Shown piece by piece: positions 9,072 to 20,597 of a stretch of DNA of 64,000 nt. The stretch comes from an uncultured Collinsella sp. (GTDB taxonomy: Bacteria; Actinomycetota; Coriobacteriia; Coriobacteriales; Coriobacteriaceae): contig CAADSS010000011.1 in assembly GCA_900751695.1 (NCBI GenBank), positions 4,858 through 68,857 of the forward strand, in the 5' to 3' direction. Numbering within the stretch: the stretch's first letter is position 1; each line of letters opens with the position of its first letter. Position numbers and translations under genes: made by a program. The notes beneath the pieces are model-generated. The model was given only the letters and a program-made list of their open reading frames with translations, was not told the DNA's origin and ran no database searches.

Positions 9072-10082
9072 CTAGATTTCGCGCACGCTTTGGCGCTCGA
9101 CAAAATAGGTCGATACGGCCGTCTTGCAGGTATAGCTCTTGGGATTGCGGATGTTACCCACCAGGCGGCGCACCGCGATCTCGCCCACCTCGTGTTTGGG
9201 AACGTGCACCGTGGTGAGCGGCGGGTTGGAGAAGGCGCCCAGAGATAGGTCGTCAAAGCCGATAATCGAGACATCCTCGGGCACGCGTATGCCGTGCTCG
9301 TTTAGCGCGCGCATGGCGCCTACGGCGAGCACGTCGTTTTCGGCAAAGAAAGCCGTCGGCAGATCTTCACGCGAGGAATTGTCGAGCCACGCGCCCATGT
9401 CGCGATAAGCGCCCTCGAGCGTGGTGCCCAGCGTGACGCGCCATGTCGGGTTGGCCTCAAGGCCCGCATCCTCAAGCGCTTGGCGATAGCCGCGCTCGCG
9501 ATCCTTAAAGTTGCGGATACGAAGGTCGCCCGCCAGATAGCCGATTTGCCTGTGGCCTTTCTCGATAAGGTAATCCACGGCACGCAGCACCGAATCGGTG
9601 TTGGCGATGACTACGGCATCGAAGTACTGGCGATCGCTCCAGCCGTCGAGCACAATCAGGTGGGCGGCAGCGTCGGCGAACAGGGCGTAGTCCTCCTCGC
9701 CCAGCTCGGTACCCATCAGCACGATGGCGGCCGACGGGTCGGCGATCAGGCCCTCGACCTGCGGGCGCACGGCGTCCAGGTCGCTAAAGTCGAGCGAGAC
9801 AAAGCTCGTGCTCATGCCGTGGCGACGCGCCTGGCGCTCCACGCCCTCGATGACCGCGGGATGGAAGGTGCTCTCGTCCAGGATGGCGCCCGTCTTGCGC
9901 GCAAGCACAAACTGGATGCTCTCGAGCTGCGTCGACTGCTGATAGCCAAGCGACTGCGCGCACTCCAGGATGACCTTGGCGGTCTCCTCGCTCACGCTGC
10001 GCTTGCGGTTGAGCGCGTTGGACACGGTTGCGGGCGAAAAGCCGGTAATGCGGCTGATCTCGCGGACGCTTGCTTTAGCCAT
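9072..10082 (-). CDS. LacI-family transcriptional regulator
   Basis: A 336-residue repressor-type regulator. The N-terminal LacI helix-turn-helix (VREISRITGFSPATVSNALN) is followed by a periplasmic-binding-protein-like sensor domain with TAFFAENDVLAVGAMRAL and VSIIGFDDLSLGAF. ATG at 10082 is preceded by AGGGGGAACG; the open frame runs further upstream without a binding site. It lies immediately upstream of the isomerase/transketolase/kinase operon, and shared operator words occur in both upstream regions. It therefore probably represses that operon and itself until the sugar is bound. Confidence 0.93.
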   Translation of the reverse strand: MAKASVREISRITGFSPATVSNALNRKRSVSEETAKVILECAQSLGYQQSTQLESIQFVLARKTGAILDESTFHPAVIEGVERQARRHGMSTSFVSLDFSDLDAVRPQVEGLIADPSAAIVLMGTELGEEDYALFADAAAHLIVLDGWSDRQYFDAVVIANTDSVLRAVDYLIEKGHRQIGYLAGDLRIRNFKDRERGYRQALEDAGLEANPTWRVTLGTTLEGAYRDMGAWLDNSSREDLPTAFFAENDVLAVGAMRALNEHGIRVPEDVSIIGFDDLSLGAFSNPPLTTVHVPKHEVGEIAVRRLVGNIRNPKSYTCKTAVSTYFVERQSVREI

Positions 10083-10163
10083 CGTTCCCCCTAGCATCGG
10101 TCGCGGCCGAGCATCGTGGCTTGACCGCCCCGTGACTCGGCAACTAAACGACCGCAAATTCAA

Positions 10164-10200
10164 TCTAAACAGAATAGTAAATGTTTAATAGCTAGTTTAG
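10164..10200 (-). promoter_or_regulatory. Candidate autoregulatory operator of the lacI-type gene
   Basis: AT-rich stretch containing CTAAACAGAATAGTAAATG and a GTTTAG half-site. The minus-strand word AAACATTTA followed by C or G and TA is shared with the isomerase promoter region, as are the CTGTTTA half-sites. Confidence 0.45.
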
Positions 10201-10264
10201 CCTGTTGTCAAGCGAAGTGGCACGACTATTCCCCCAACGGGCGCATTTGTCCATCTTAACGTTA

Positions 10265-13278
<3,014 letters not shown>

Positions 13279-13348
13279 CATTGGCTCCTTTGCACAATCT
13301 TGGCTTACTGTTCGAATCGGCAAAGGTCATGCCCCGAATGGCTACGGG

Positions 13349-14188
13349 TTACAATCCTTTTTTGGAGATGATCCGGTTGAGATGGATCATCAGATAGAGT
13401 TCCTCCTCCTCGGAGAGCGTGGCGTCCCACGTTTCACGACAATAGGAACCGATATGCTTCACGCACTCTGCCAACTGCGGAAACTCCTCACGAAAGTTCT
13501 TGTACATCTGCATGTTGGCGCTGTTCAGCGACTCGCCGGCTTGAATGCGCTTGAACAGGTACCGCAGATGCGTGGCGAAGCGGGTGAAATCAAAGGAATC
13601 GCGGTCGACAATAATGCGGAAATCGCTTTCGAGAATCTCGATAACGTCCTCGAGCATATCGTCGAACTGCTTTGCGGGCTCGGCCGTGGCTTTGACGGCT
13701 TCAACAACCCGTGCGTTCACGAGATTCATCGCAATACTGGCAATCTCATCCTTGGGAAGCCGCTCTCCGAGCTCCTTCTCGAGTCGCATGACGATAAACT
13801 GGGCAGCCTTGTATTCCTTCGGATACGTCTCCCGCACTTCATAGGCAAGAGGCATCGCGATGCGGACCCCCTTTTGGGCTCGCGCAACGGCAAACGACAG
13901 GTGATCAGCCATGAACAGCGTCGCATTGGTCGAGAGGTCGTAGGGCAGTTCGTTGGCAACGATGTCCATAACTTTCGCCGCAAACATCACGATATCCGAG
14001 GGAAGATCCCTCATGACATCTTGTCCTTTAGGATCAATGTCGTAAAACGTATGCTCGATTTTAGAAAGAGGGAGCTCTCGAGGAAAATCTCCGCCGAAAC
14101 CGACGCCCCTGCCCATGGCGATGACATCTCGCCCCTGTCCGTCACGGCAAAGAACCGCGTTGTTGTTAAGCTTTTTAATTGCAAGCAT
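13349..14188 (-). CDS. licT: BglG/LicT-family transcriptional antiterminator
   Basis: A 279-residue RNA-binding antiterminator. The CAT RNA-binding domain (residues 1-55, LAIKKLNNNAVLCRDGQG) is followed by PRD1 (about 65-170, His in FMADHLSFAV) and PRD2 (about 175-279, His in ECVKHIGSY and LMIHLNRI), which are phosphorylated by PTS proteins. Its target is visible in its own leader: a ribonucleic antiterminator and an overlapping terminator at 14217-14320. When beta-glucoside is transported, LicT should bind the RAT and allow read-through into licT, EIIBC and bglA. ATG at 14188 follows GAAAGGAGGTTCACC. Confidence 0.95.
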   Translation of the reverse strand: MLAIKKLNNNAVLCRDGQGRDVIAMGRGVGFGGDFPRELPLSKIEHTFYDIDPKGQDVMRDLPSDIVMFAAKVMDIVANELPYDLSTNATLFMADHLSFAVARAQKGVRIAMPLAYEVRETYPKEYKAAQFIVMRLEKELGERLPKDEIASIAMNLVNARVVEAVKATAEPAKQFDDMLEDVIEILESDFRIIVDRDSFDFTRFATHLRYLFKRIQAGESLNSANMQMYKNFREEFPQLAECVKHIGSYCRETWDATLSEEEELYLMIHLNRIISKKGL

Positions 14189-14216
14189 GGTGAACCTCCT
14201 TTCAAGAACACTCACA

Positions 14217-14262
14217 GAAAAAGGCATGATAGCCAATAGCAGTGCTATTGCGGTCATGCCTT
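14217..14262 (-). terminator. LicT-controlled leader terminator
   Basis: On the minus strand AAGGCATGA with inner pairs GCAATAGCA/TGCTATTGGC closes with TCATGCCTT and runs into TTTTCTG, 29 nt before the licT start. It overlaps the second GGATTGTTAC element and would form when the RAT is not bound. Confidence 0.85.
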
Positions 14263-14264
14263 AC

Positions 14265-14320
14265 GTAACAATCCGTGTTGTATTGCTCTTGGGCATGCCT
14301 CCACACAGGAGTAACAATCC
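14265..14320 (-). promoter_or_regulatory. Ribonucleic antiterminator (RAT) for LicT, with a second core copy
   Basis: The minus-strand element 14320-14291 begins GGATTGTTACTCCTG and ends GGAGGCATGCCC, matching the RAT pattern of BglG/LicT targets. A second GGATTGTTAC occurs at 14274-14265, next to the terminator stem. A TATAAT -10 box at 14340-14335 lies just upstream and suggests transcription starts about 8 nt before the RAT; no good -35 box is visible. Confidence 0.8.
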
Positions 14321-14437
14321 AAGATGCAGAATGCATTATAGCGCTCTCCCCGCCCCGGGGACCATCGGGCTGGCGAACGGTAGATGTCGGCCCGCCAGCG
14401 GCCACATCGAGCAGATGGGCGTGCTTCGATCCCGAGC

Positions 14438-15412
14438 CTAGCCTAGGATGCGGGCCATGCGCGCCTTGAACTCGGACAGGAAGCGCGGGGCGTCGACGGT
14501 CAGCGCCACGAGTGCGCTCTTGTCGGGGTCGGACAGGCGATGCTCGTCGCAGATAGTGCGGCCGCGATACTCGCCGAGCAGGTCGACGCGCAAGTTGCAA
14601 CCAAGTGCGCCCACGAGCGTGGGATCAATCGCCACGGCAACGGCAAGCGGATCGTGCAGCGCACAACCACCCAGGTAGGGTGCGTTCATCTCGTACGAGC
14701 CAATGTAGTGCTCGACCATGCTCGCAAATGCGCAGCCCGCCATGGTGCCCGAGCCCGTCCAGCCGGCAATGTCGCGGCGTGTGAGCACCACGCGATGCGT
14801 CACGTCCAGACCCACCATGGTGAGCTTACGGCCCGAGCGCAGCACCGCGTCGGCTGCCTCGGGGTCGCTCGCCATATTGGCCTCGGCGCCCGCGCTCACG
14901 TTGCCGGGCACGGTAAGGGCGCCGCCCATCACGACCACGCGGCCGATGGACATCATCGCCGCCGCATCGCGCTCCAGGGCGAGCGCCAGGTTGGAGAGCG
15001 GGCCAGTCGCTACGTAGACCAGATCGGGACCATAGGTGCGCGCGGCATCGATCAGATAATCGACCGCAGCGTTGCCGTCGGCCGAGGTCGCCCCCACCGG
15101 CTCGTAGGGCGACGCGGGCACGCTCGCGCCGCCGATGCCGTTCTTGCCGTGAATGAGCGCGGTGGACGCCGGCGGCGTATAGGGCTCAGTCGCCTGCAGA
15201 GGACGGTCGGCACCCAGGTACACCGGAACCTCGGGGCGACCCAGCAGATCGAGCACCGCAAGGCAGTTGTGCGCCGATTGCTCGACGCGCACGTTGCCAA
15301 AGCACGTGGTGATGCCCACGAGCTCCACCTCGGGGCTCGCGATGGCATAGGCCAGCGCCATCGCATCGTCCACACCCATATCCAGATCAAGGATCAGCTT
15401 CTTGGTTGTCAT
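14438..15412 (-). CDS. Nucleoside hydrolase (inosine/uridine-preferring type)
   Basis: A 324-residue cytoplasmic hydrolase that splits ribonucleosides into base and ribose. The N-terminal calcium-binding Asp cluster reads LDLDMGVDD (D9, D11, D15, D16), close to the usual DTDPGxDD with Leu and Met replacing the neutral positions. VYVATGPLSNLALAL and the late GGCALHDPLAVA segment, with a conserved His-Asp, also fit. It follows the ribokinase gene by 30 bp, so the pair should turn nucleosides into base plus ribose-5-phosphate. ATG at 15412 follows GCGGAGTAGAACA. Confidence 0.93.
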   Translation of the reverse strand: MTTKKLILDLDMGVDDAMALAYAIASPEVELVGITTCFGNVRVEQSAHNCLAVLDLLGRPEVPVYLGADRPLQATEPYTPPASTALIHGKNGIGGASVPASPYEPVGATSADGNAAVDYLIDAARTYGPDLVYVATGPLSNLALALERDAAAMMSIGRVVVMGGALTVPGNVSAGAEANMASDPEAADAVLRSGRKLTMVGLDVTHRVVLTRRDIAGWTGSGTMAGCAFASMVEHYIGSYEMNAPYLGGCALHDPLAVAVAIDPTLVGALGCNLRVDLLGEYRGRTICDEHRLSDPDKSALVALTVDAPRFLSEFKARMARILG

Positions 15413-15442
15413 TGTTCTACTCCGCTTCTCCGTCTTTATCGT

Positions 15443-16405
15443 TTAACCAAACCAATGTTCAACTTCGGCGCGCGTGGGAATCGATTGCTGAGCGCCCAGG
15501 CGCGACACCGTCACTGCCGAGGCGCGAGCACCCGCGGCCATGCACTCAAAGAGCGGCAAGCCCTCTAGGCAAGCCGCCGCCAACGCGCCGATAAACGTAT
15601 CGCCGGCGGCCGTGGTATCGACTACCGTACTCGAAAGTGCCGGCATGCGCAGCAGCTCACCGCCATCGCCGAGCGTAACCGAGCCGGCACCGCCCAACGT
15701 GATGACCGCGGCGCCGGCGCCCTTGTCGAGCAGCGCATTGAGCGCGGCGACGCAACTCACATCATCCGTGGGCAGAATGCCCGTCAGAACCTGGCACTCG
15801 GTCTCGTTGGGACAGACCAGGTCGACCGCAGGCCAGACCTCCGCAGGCAGCTCGCAGGCAGGCGCCGGATTAAAGACCGTATAGAACCCCAGCTCGCGAG
15901 CGCAAACAAGCGCCTCGGCCGTCGCTGCAAGGTCACATTCGCCCTGGGCGATAAAGACGCTTCCGGCAGCCGGGGCAATCTCGCTGGCGTCGCCGTCGAG
16001 CTCATGGGCCACCAGACGCCTCAGCGCGCAGGCAACGTCCTCGCCCGCAAGCGCATGGTTGGCGCCCGGCGACAGCACGATGCGGTTGTCTCCCTCGCAG
16101 CGAATGATGGTCGCCGTTCCCGTCTCCACATCATCGCGATGCACTACAAAGTCACAGTCCACGCCGGCGTCTTGGAGCCCCGCCACGAGCGACGCGCCGA
16201 ACGCGTCGCGACCGACCGCGCCGATCATGTGCGTGCAAGCACCCATGCGCGCAGCGGCGACGGCCTGGTTGGCGCCCTTACCGCCGGCGTTGGTGATAAA
16301 ACCGCTACCGCCGACGGTCTCGCCCGCGCGCGGCATGCGCTCGCACGCCACCGAAAGGTCCATGTTCATGCTGCCGAACACCGCAACGATGCCGCGATCT
16401 GCCAT
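15443..16405 (-). CDS. rbsK: Ribokinase
   Basis: A 320-residue PfkB-family kinase that makes ribose-5-phosphate. Both signatures are visible: GGKGANQAVAAARMG at 41-55 and DTTAAGDTFIGALAAA near the C-terminus, with the catalytic Asp. FGSMNMDLSV is the usual N-terminal strand. ATG at 16405 is preceded by GAGGAGGTTTCC. It leads the two-gene operon with nucleoside hydrolase and is divergent from the acyltransferase gene; a GTTCAC/GTGAAC operator-like site lies upstream. No ribose transporter is linked, which fits a nucleoside-scavenging role. Confidence 0.94.
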   Translation of the reverse strand: MADRGIVAVFGSMNMDLSVACERMPRAGETVGGSGFITNAGGKGANQAVAAARMGACTHMIGAVGRDAFGASLVAGLQDAGVDCDFVVHRDDVETGTATIIRCEGDNRIVLSPGANHALAGEDVACALRRLVAHELDGDASEIAPAAGSVFIAQGECDLAATAEALVCARELGFYTVFNPAPACELPAEVWPAVDLVCPNETECQVLTGILPTDDVSCVAALNALLDKGAGAAVITLGGAGSVTLGDGGELLRMPALSSTVVDTTAAGDTFIGALAAACLEGLPLFECMAAGARASAVTVSRLGAQQSIPTRAEVEHWFG

Positions 16406-16481
16406 GGAAACCTCCTCATCTGCGGGCTTTGCACCCACCGTCGACCGTCGATTGTGCGCTCTCGCACCCCCTATAACTTTA

Positions 16482-16499
16482 GTTCACTTTGATGTGAAC
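16482..16499. promoter_or_regulatory. Palindromic operator candidate upstream of ribokinase
   Basis: GTTCAC-TTTGAT-GTGAAC, a perfect 6-6-6 inverted repeat in the divergent rbsK/acyltransferase promoter region, 76 bp from the rbsK start. Confidence 0.45.
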
Positions 16500-16592
16500 G
16501 CGCGCTTGAGCTTGCGCCAGCAGCAAGCATTCACAGGAGCAGGCAGCTACAATGAAGGCGTGCTGATTATTCTCGTCATTGGATGATGTTTT

Positions 16593-18809
16593 ATGGAACA
16601 ACTCTCGCAATCGGGCTCGCGCGGTCGACGCCGCACGGGCAACGAGCCGGCGCCGCACGAACGCGTGAAGAGCGAACGCCGTGCCAACGAGCCGCGACGC
16701 ACCACGAGCCCCCATCGCGCTTCTGCCAACAACGCGGGCCGCGCCAACACTCCCGCCGAGGAGCAGACGCCTGCTCGCCCTAAGTCCCGCTACATCCCTG
16801 CCCTTGACGGCCTGCGCACGCTTGCCGTCGTCGCGGTGGTGCTCTATCACCTCAACCTCACGTGGGCGCAGGGCGGTCTGCTCGGCGTCACGATCTTCTT
16901 TGTGCTTTCGGGCTATCTGATCACGCGCTTGCTGCTCAACGAAGTCGCTAAGACCGGACGCATCGACCTCAAGAGCTTCTGGATTCGCCGCATCCGTCGC
17001 CTGGTCCCCGCCGTGGTGACCGTCGTGGTGGTAACCTGCGCGCTGTGCACTCTCTTTAACCACGTGATGCTCACCAAGATGCGCCCCGACATCCTGCCGT
17101 CGCTGCTGTTCTTCAACAACTGGTGGCAGATTGCCCAAAACGTCTCGTACTTCAATGCTCTGGGCGACCCCTCGCCGCTCACGCACTTTTGGTCGCTTGC
17201 CATCGAGGAACAGTTCTACCTGATTTGGCCGCCACTGCTGTTTGCCATGGTATCCATGCATGTGAGCAAACCCAACACGCGCCGCGTGGTTCTGGGCCTT
17301 GCCGTGGTATCTGCCCTAGCCATGATGGTGCTTTACAACCCTGCCGCCGACCCCAGCCGCGTGTACTACGGCACCGACACCCGCGTGTTCTCGCTGCTGC
17401 TGGGTGCCTGGATGGCCTTTATCCCCGATCGCGACCTGGCGCCGGTGCGTCTCGCTCATCGTTTGGGGCTCAATCGCCTGGCTGGCGCCGCCAAGCACGG
17501 CAAGAACGCCGAGGGCAAACCTGGCGAGAAGGCCGACGAAGCAGCCGAGACCGCCCCGGCACAGCCGAGCGCCCTCGTGCGTTTTTGGTCCTCGCCCGCA
17601 TCCATCGATGTGTTGGGCGTCGTGGGTCTGGTTGGCCTTGCCGCCATGGTCGCGCTCACCAACGGCTACACCGCCTTCCAGTATCGCGGAGGCACGCTGC
17701 TGTGCTCGATCCTCACGCTCATGGTCATCGCGGCCTGCGTGCAGCCCCAGGGAATGGTTGCCCGCGCGCTGTCCGCCGAGCCACTCGTGTGGGTTGGCAA
17801 GCGCTCCTACAGCATCTACCTGTGGCACTATCCGCTGCTGCTCCTCATGAACCCGGTCGCCAACATCAACGATACGCCGTGGTGGCAGTACATTTTGCAG
17901 GTGTTGTTGGTGGTCGCCGTGGCAGAGTGCTGCTATCGCTTTATCGAGACTCCGTTTAGGAAGGGCGCCTTTGGGCGCACCGTCGCCGAATTCCGCGATG
18001 GCACCACCACGCCCGCCAACTGGGCACGCACGCACATCCCTGTCTGCGCAGCCTGCGCTGTCGTGTTGGTCGTTGCACTGGGCGGCCTGATCTTTGTGCC
18101 CGAGACGTCTGCGCTGAGCGGCGAGGGCGCCGAAGTTCTGAACAAGGAAGCCAAGAACACCGCGCCCACCGACCAGCAGGCGGCCGACGACACCGACAAG
18201 GACAACGACGGCTTCCCCGATGGCTCCTACGATCTGCTTATGATCGGCGACTCCGTGTCGCTGCGTGCCGTGGACACCTTTGACGGCGTGTTCCCGCACA
18301 GCCATATCGATGCCGAAAAGGGCCGCCAGTTCGATGCGGGCCGTGCGACATTTGAGGGCTATATCCAGCAGAACCTTGCCGGCAAGATCGTGGTCTTTGC
18401 CCTGGGCACCAACGGCTTGGTAACCGACGACCAGATCGACGCCATCATGGCCGATGCAGGAGATAGGCGTATTGTGGTGTTTGTGAACACGCGCAGCCCG
18501 CAGCCGTGGGTTGGCTCTACCAACCAGGCCATCGCCAACGCCGCTACGCGCTACAAGAACGTGCGCGTTATCGATTGGTACGGATACAGTGCTAACCGCA
18601 ACGACCTGTTCGATGGCGATGGCACGCACCTATCGACCACTGGCGTGACTGAGTACCTCAACTTGATCCACGATGCTGTCAAGAAGGACCTGCCCGTACA
18701 CCCCGAGGATCACGTCAACGATCCGCAACCGGCAGCCGTCAAGTCCGCCACCGACGCGCTCGTCAATGCTCTCGCTATCAAGCCACACAAGCTGGGCACC
18801 GACAAGTAA
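16593..18809 (+). CDS. Membrane O-acyltransferase with C-terminal SGNH domain (OafA/OatA type)
   Basis: A 738-residue protein predicted to O-acetylate a cell-surface glycan or peptidoglycan. Residues 1-65 are basic and disordered. Residues 66-470 form an acyltransferase-3 membrane domain with ~10 helices (RYIPALDGLRTLAVVAVV; YPLLLLMN). Residues 540-700 form an extracytoplasmic SGNH esterase-like domain: GDSV with nucleophile S553, and the Asp-His pair in DGDGTHLS. Both catalytic signatures are intact. The start at 16593 has only a weak binding site (GGATGATGTTTT). It is monocistronic and divergent from the ribokinase operon. The acceptor cannot be told from sequence. Confidence 0.92.
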   Translation: MEQLSQSGSRGRRRTGNEPAPHERVKSERRANEPRRTTSPHRASANNAGRANTPAEEQTPARPKSRYIPALDGLRTLAVVAVVLYHLNLTWAQGGLLGVTIFFVLSGYLITRLLLNEVAKTGRIDLKSFWIRRIRRLVPAVVTVVVVTCALCTLFNHVMLTKMRPDILPSLLFFNNWWQIAQNVSYFNALGDPSPLTHFWSLAIEEQFYLIWPPLLFAMVSMHVSKPNTRRVVLGLAVVSALAMMVLYNPAADPSRVYYGTDTRVFSLLLGAWMAFIPDRDLAPVRLAHRLGLNRLAGAAKHGKNAEGKPGEKADEAAETAPAQPSALVRFWSSPASIDVLGVVGLVGLAAMVALTNGYTAFQYRGGTLLCSILTLMVIAACVQPQGMVARALSAEPLVWVGKRSYSIYLWHYPLLLLMNPVANINDTPWWQYILQVLLVVAVAECCYRFIETPFRKGAFGRTVAEFRDGTTTPANWARTHIPVCAACAVVLVVALGGLIFVPETSALSGEGAEVLNKEAKNTAPTDQQAADDTDKDNDGFPDGSYDLLMIGDSVSLRAVDTFDGVFPHSHIDAEKGRQFDAGRATFEGYIQQNLAGKIVVFALGTNGLVTDDQIDAIMADAGDRRIVVFVNTRSPQPWVGSTNQAIANAATRYKNVRVIDWYGYSANRNDLFDGDGTHLSTTGVTEYLNLIHDAVKKDLPVHPEDHVNDPQPAAVKSATDALVNALAIKPHKLGTDK

Positions 18810-18832
18810 CCTGCAGCGCAAACTTCCCACAT

Positions 18833-18870
18833 CCGGAGGGGGTGTCTGCCACGGCAGACACCCCCTCCGG
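18833..18870. repeat. Perfect hairpin after the acyltransferase gene
   Basis: CCGGAGGGGGTGTCTGC and GCAGACACCCCCTCCGG are perfect 17-bp arms with a 4-nt loop, 24 bp past the stop codon. There is no T-run, so it is a stability or REP-type element, or a weak terminator. It runs straight into a fragment of the CAGTTAGGGAC repeat family. Confidence 0.7.
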
Positions 18871-19016
18871 CAGTTAGGGACACTCCTGGCGCAGCCAATG
18901 AAGACCTCTACGGATGAATTCCAGGCCGCTCCGTCGCTCCAGACATCGTTTCCGCGCCTCGTGCCTGCCCCAAACAATCAAAACAAGCCCTTTTCGCCGC
19001 ACCCTCAAAGGTCTGT

Positions 19017-19242
19017 GGGCAAAAAAGGGCAAATATGAGTACTGTTACCATTTTAGTAGCAGGCAAAACCACCCAAAATGACGTCCGAGCGACCCCTACA
19101 ACCCCCTAAAGCAGCCAACCTGACTGGTTTAAGGCGTATTGGAGCCAATTTTAATGAACATACTAAAGGCTATGTTCATTATCTTTTAGGATGTAAATGC
19201 TATTCACTTAGCAACAGTACTCATATTTGGCATTTTTTGTCC
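19017..19242. mobile_element. MITE-like element with 31-bp terminal inverted repeats
   Basis: A 226-bp, comparatively AT-rich segment bounded by inverted repeats. The core CAAATATGAGTACTGTT (19030-19046) pairs perfectly with AACAGTACTCATATTTG (19213-19229); the arms extend to 31 bp with about four mismatches (19017-19047 and 19212-19242). An internal perfect hairpin AATGAACATA/TATGTTCATT lies at 19153-19180. No open reading frame is inside. Size, terminal repeats and composition fit a miniature inverted-repeat transposable element; no clear target-site duplication is visible. The remainder of the gap 18871-19016 shows no gene. Confidence 0.6.
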
Positions 19243-19272
19243 ATTGCTATATAACTAACACCCTATAGCAGA

Positions 19273-19308
19273 CAAAAAACAGGCCGCGCCCCATCGCTGC
19301 GGCCTGTT
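19273..19308 (-). terminator. Terminator of the Mg-transport operon
   Basis: On the minus strand AACAGGCCGC, a short loop and GCGGCCTGTT are followed by TTTTTGTC, 18 bp past the stop of the NRAMP-related gene. Confidence 0.9.
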
Positions 19309-19326
19309 CGGAAGCAAAAGTGGGCG

Positions 19327-20589
19327 TTAAGCGCTGTAGCCCATCGCTTGCAGGACAAACATGACGACCGTGAGCACCGTAATCACGGCGATAGTCGCCC
19401 AAGTGAGCATGTTCCACACGCGACCGTTGCGGTTGGCACCCATAATGTGACGGTCGGCTGCGATAACCACCTGGAACACCAGAACCACGGGCAACAGCAC
19501 ACCATTGATGACCTGTGAGGTCATCATAATCTGAAACAGATCGACGCCGGGCATAAGCACCAGCACGGCAGAGATACCGATAATGGCCGTAATGATGCCG
19601 CGATAGACCGGGGCCTCGTCCCAGCTGCGGTCGGCACCGCGCTCCCAGCCAAATGCCTCGCAGATAGCGCTCGACGTAACGCCCGGCAGCACGCAGGCAG
19701 CCAAGAAGCTCGCCGCGACCAGGCCCGAGGCAAACAGTACCGTGGACCACTGACCCGCAATAGGCTCCAGCGCACGGGCAGCATCGGCAGCATCGCTAAT
19801 CTGAATGCCCGCCGGGAACAACACCGTACCGGTCGTGATGATAATAAAGCCGGCAATGACATCGGCGGCAAGCGAGCCGCTCACGGTATCGATGCGCTGC
19901 AGCACGATATCGTCCTCGCCCGCGTTCTTGTCGACCACGTTGTTCTGCGCCAAGAAAATCATCCACGGCGCGATGGTGGTACCGATCGTTGCGACCACGA
20001 GCGACACGTAGCTGGGGTCATTTTGAATGTTAGGCACGACCAGGTCGACCGCGACCTCACCCCAGTTGGGGCCAGCCATGAACGCGGCGACAATATAGGT
20101 CACGAACACGCAGCTCACCAGCAGCAGAATCTTCTCGATGCGCTGGAAACTACCCGACATGGTAAGCATCCACACCAGCAGCGCCACCAACGGCACCGAG
20201 ATGCTCGCCGGCACGCCAAAGAGAGCAAGGCCGCTGGCGATACCCGCGAACTCCGAGATGGTCACCGCCGTGTTGGCGATCAACAGCGCCGCCATGGCCA
20301 GCACGCTCTTGCGCACGCCAAAGCGCTCGCGAATGAGCGACGCCAGGCCCTTGCCCGTGACGCATCCGCAGCGCGCCGCGGTCTCCTGCGTCACGATGAG
20401 CAGCACAGTCATGACGGGAAGCATCCAGAGCATCTTGTAGCCATAGCTGGCGCCCGCGCTGGAATACGTTGCAATGCCGCCGGCGTCATTGCCCGAAAGC
20501 GCCGCCAGCAGACCGGGACCCATAGCGCCAAAGATGGCCGCGATGGTCAACTTTTGCTTGGTGCCCGACTTTTGCTTGGTATTTTGCAC
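19327..20589 (-). CDS. NRAMP-related metal transporter, probably Mg2+ type (NRMT-like)
   Basis: A 420-residue SLC11/NRAMP-fold membrane protein with about 11 helices. The metal-site motif DPGN of helix 1 reads D35-A-G-G38, and the helix-6 Met-Pro-His pattern reads A207-P208-W. Loss of the Asn and of the Met ligand is the mark of NRAMP-related magnesium transporters, first described from Eggerthella lenta, rather than Mn/Fe transporters. A GTG at 20589 with AGGTGG is taken as start because it falls 8 bp after the upstream stop. It is co-transcribed with an MgtE-like regulator/transport protein, which supports a magnesium role. Confidence 0.88.
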   Translation of the reverse strand: MQNTKQKSGTKQKLTIAAIFGAMGPGLLAALSGNDAGGIATYSSAGASYGYKMLWMLPVMTVLLIVTQETAARCGCVTGKGLASLIRERFGVRKSVLAMAALLIANTAVTISEFAGIASGLALFGVPASISVPLVALLVWMLTMSGSFQRIEKILLLVSCVFVTYIVAAFMAGPNWGEVAVDLVVPNIQNDPSYVSLVVATIGTTIAPWMIFLAQNNVVDKNAGEDDIVLQRIDTVSGSLAADVIAGFIIITTGTVLFPAGIQISDAADAARALEPIAGQWSTVLFASGLVAASFLAACVLPGVTSSAICEAFGWERGADRSWDEAPVYRGIITAIIGISAVLVLMPGVDLFQIMMTSQVINGVLLPVVLVFQVVIAADRHIMGANRNGRVWNMLTWATIAVITVLTVVMFVLQAMGYSA

Positions 20590-20597
20590 GCGACCAC

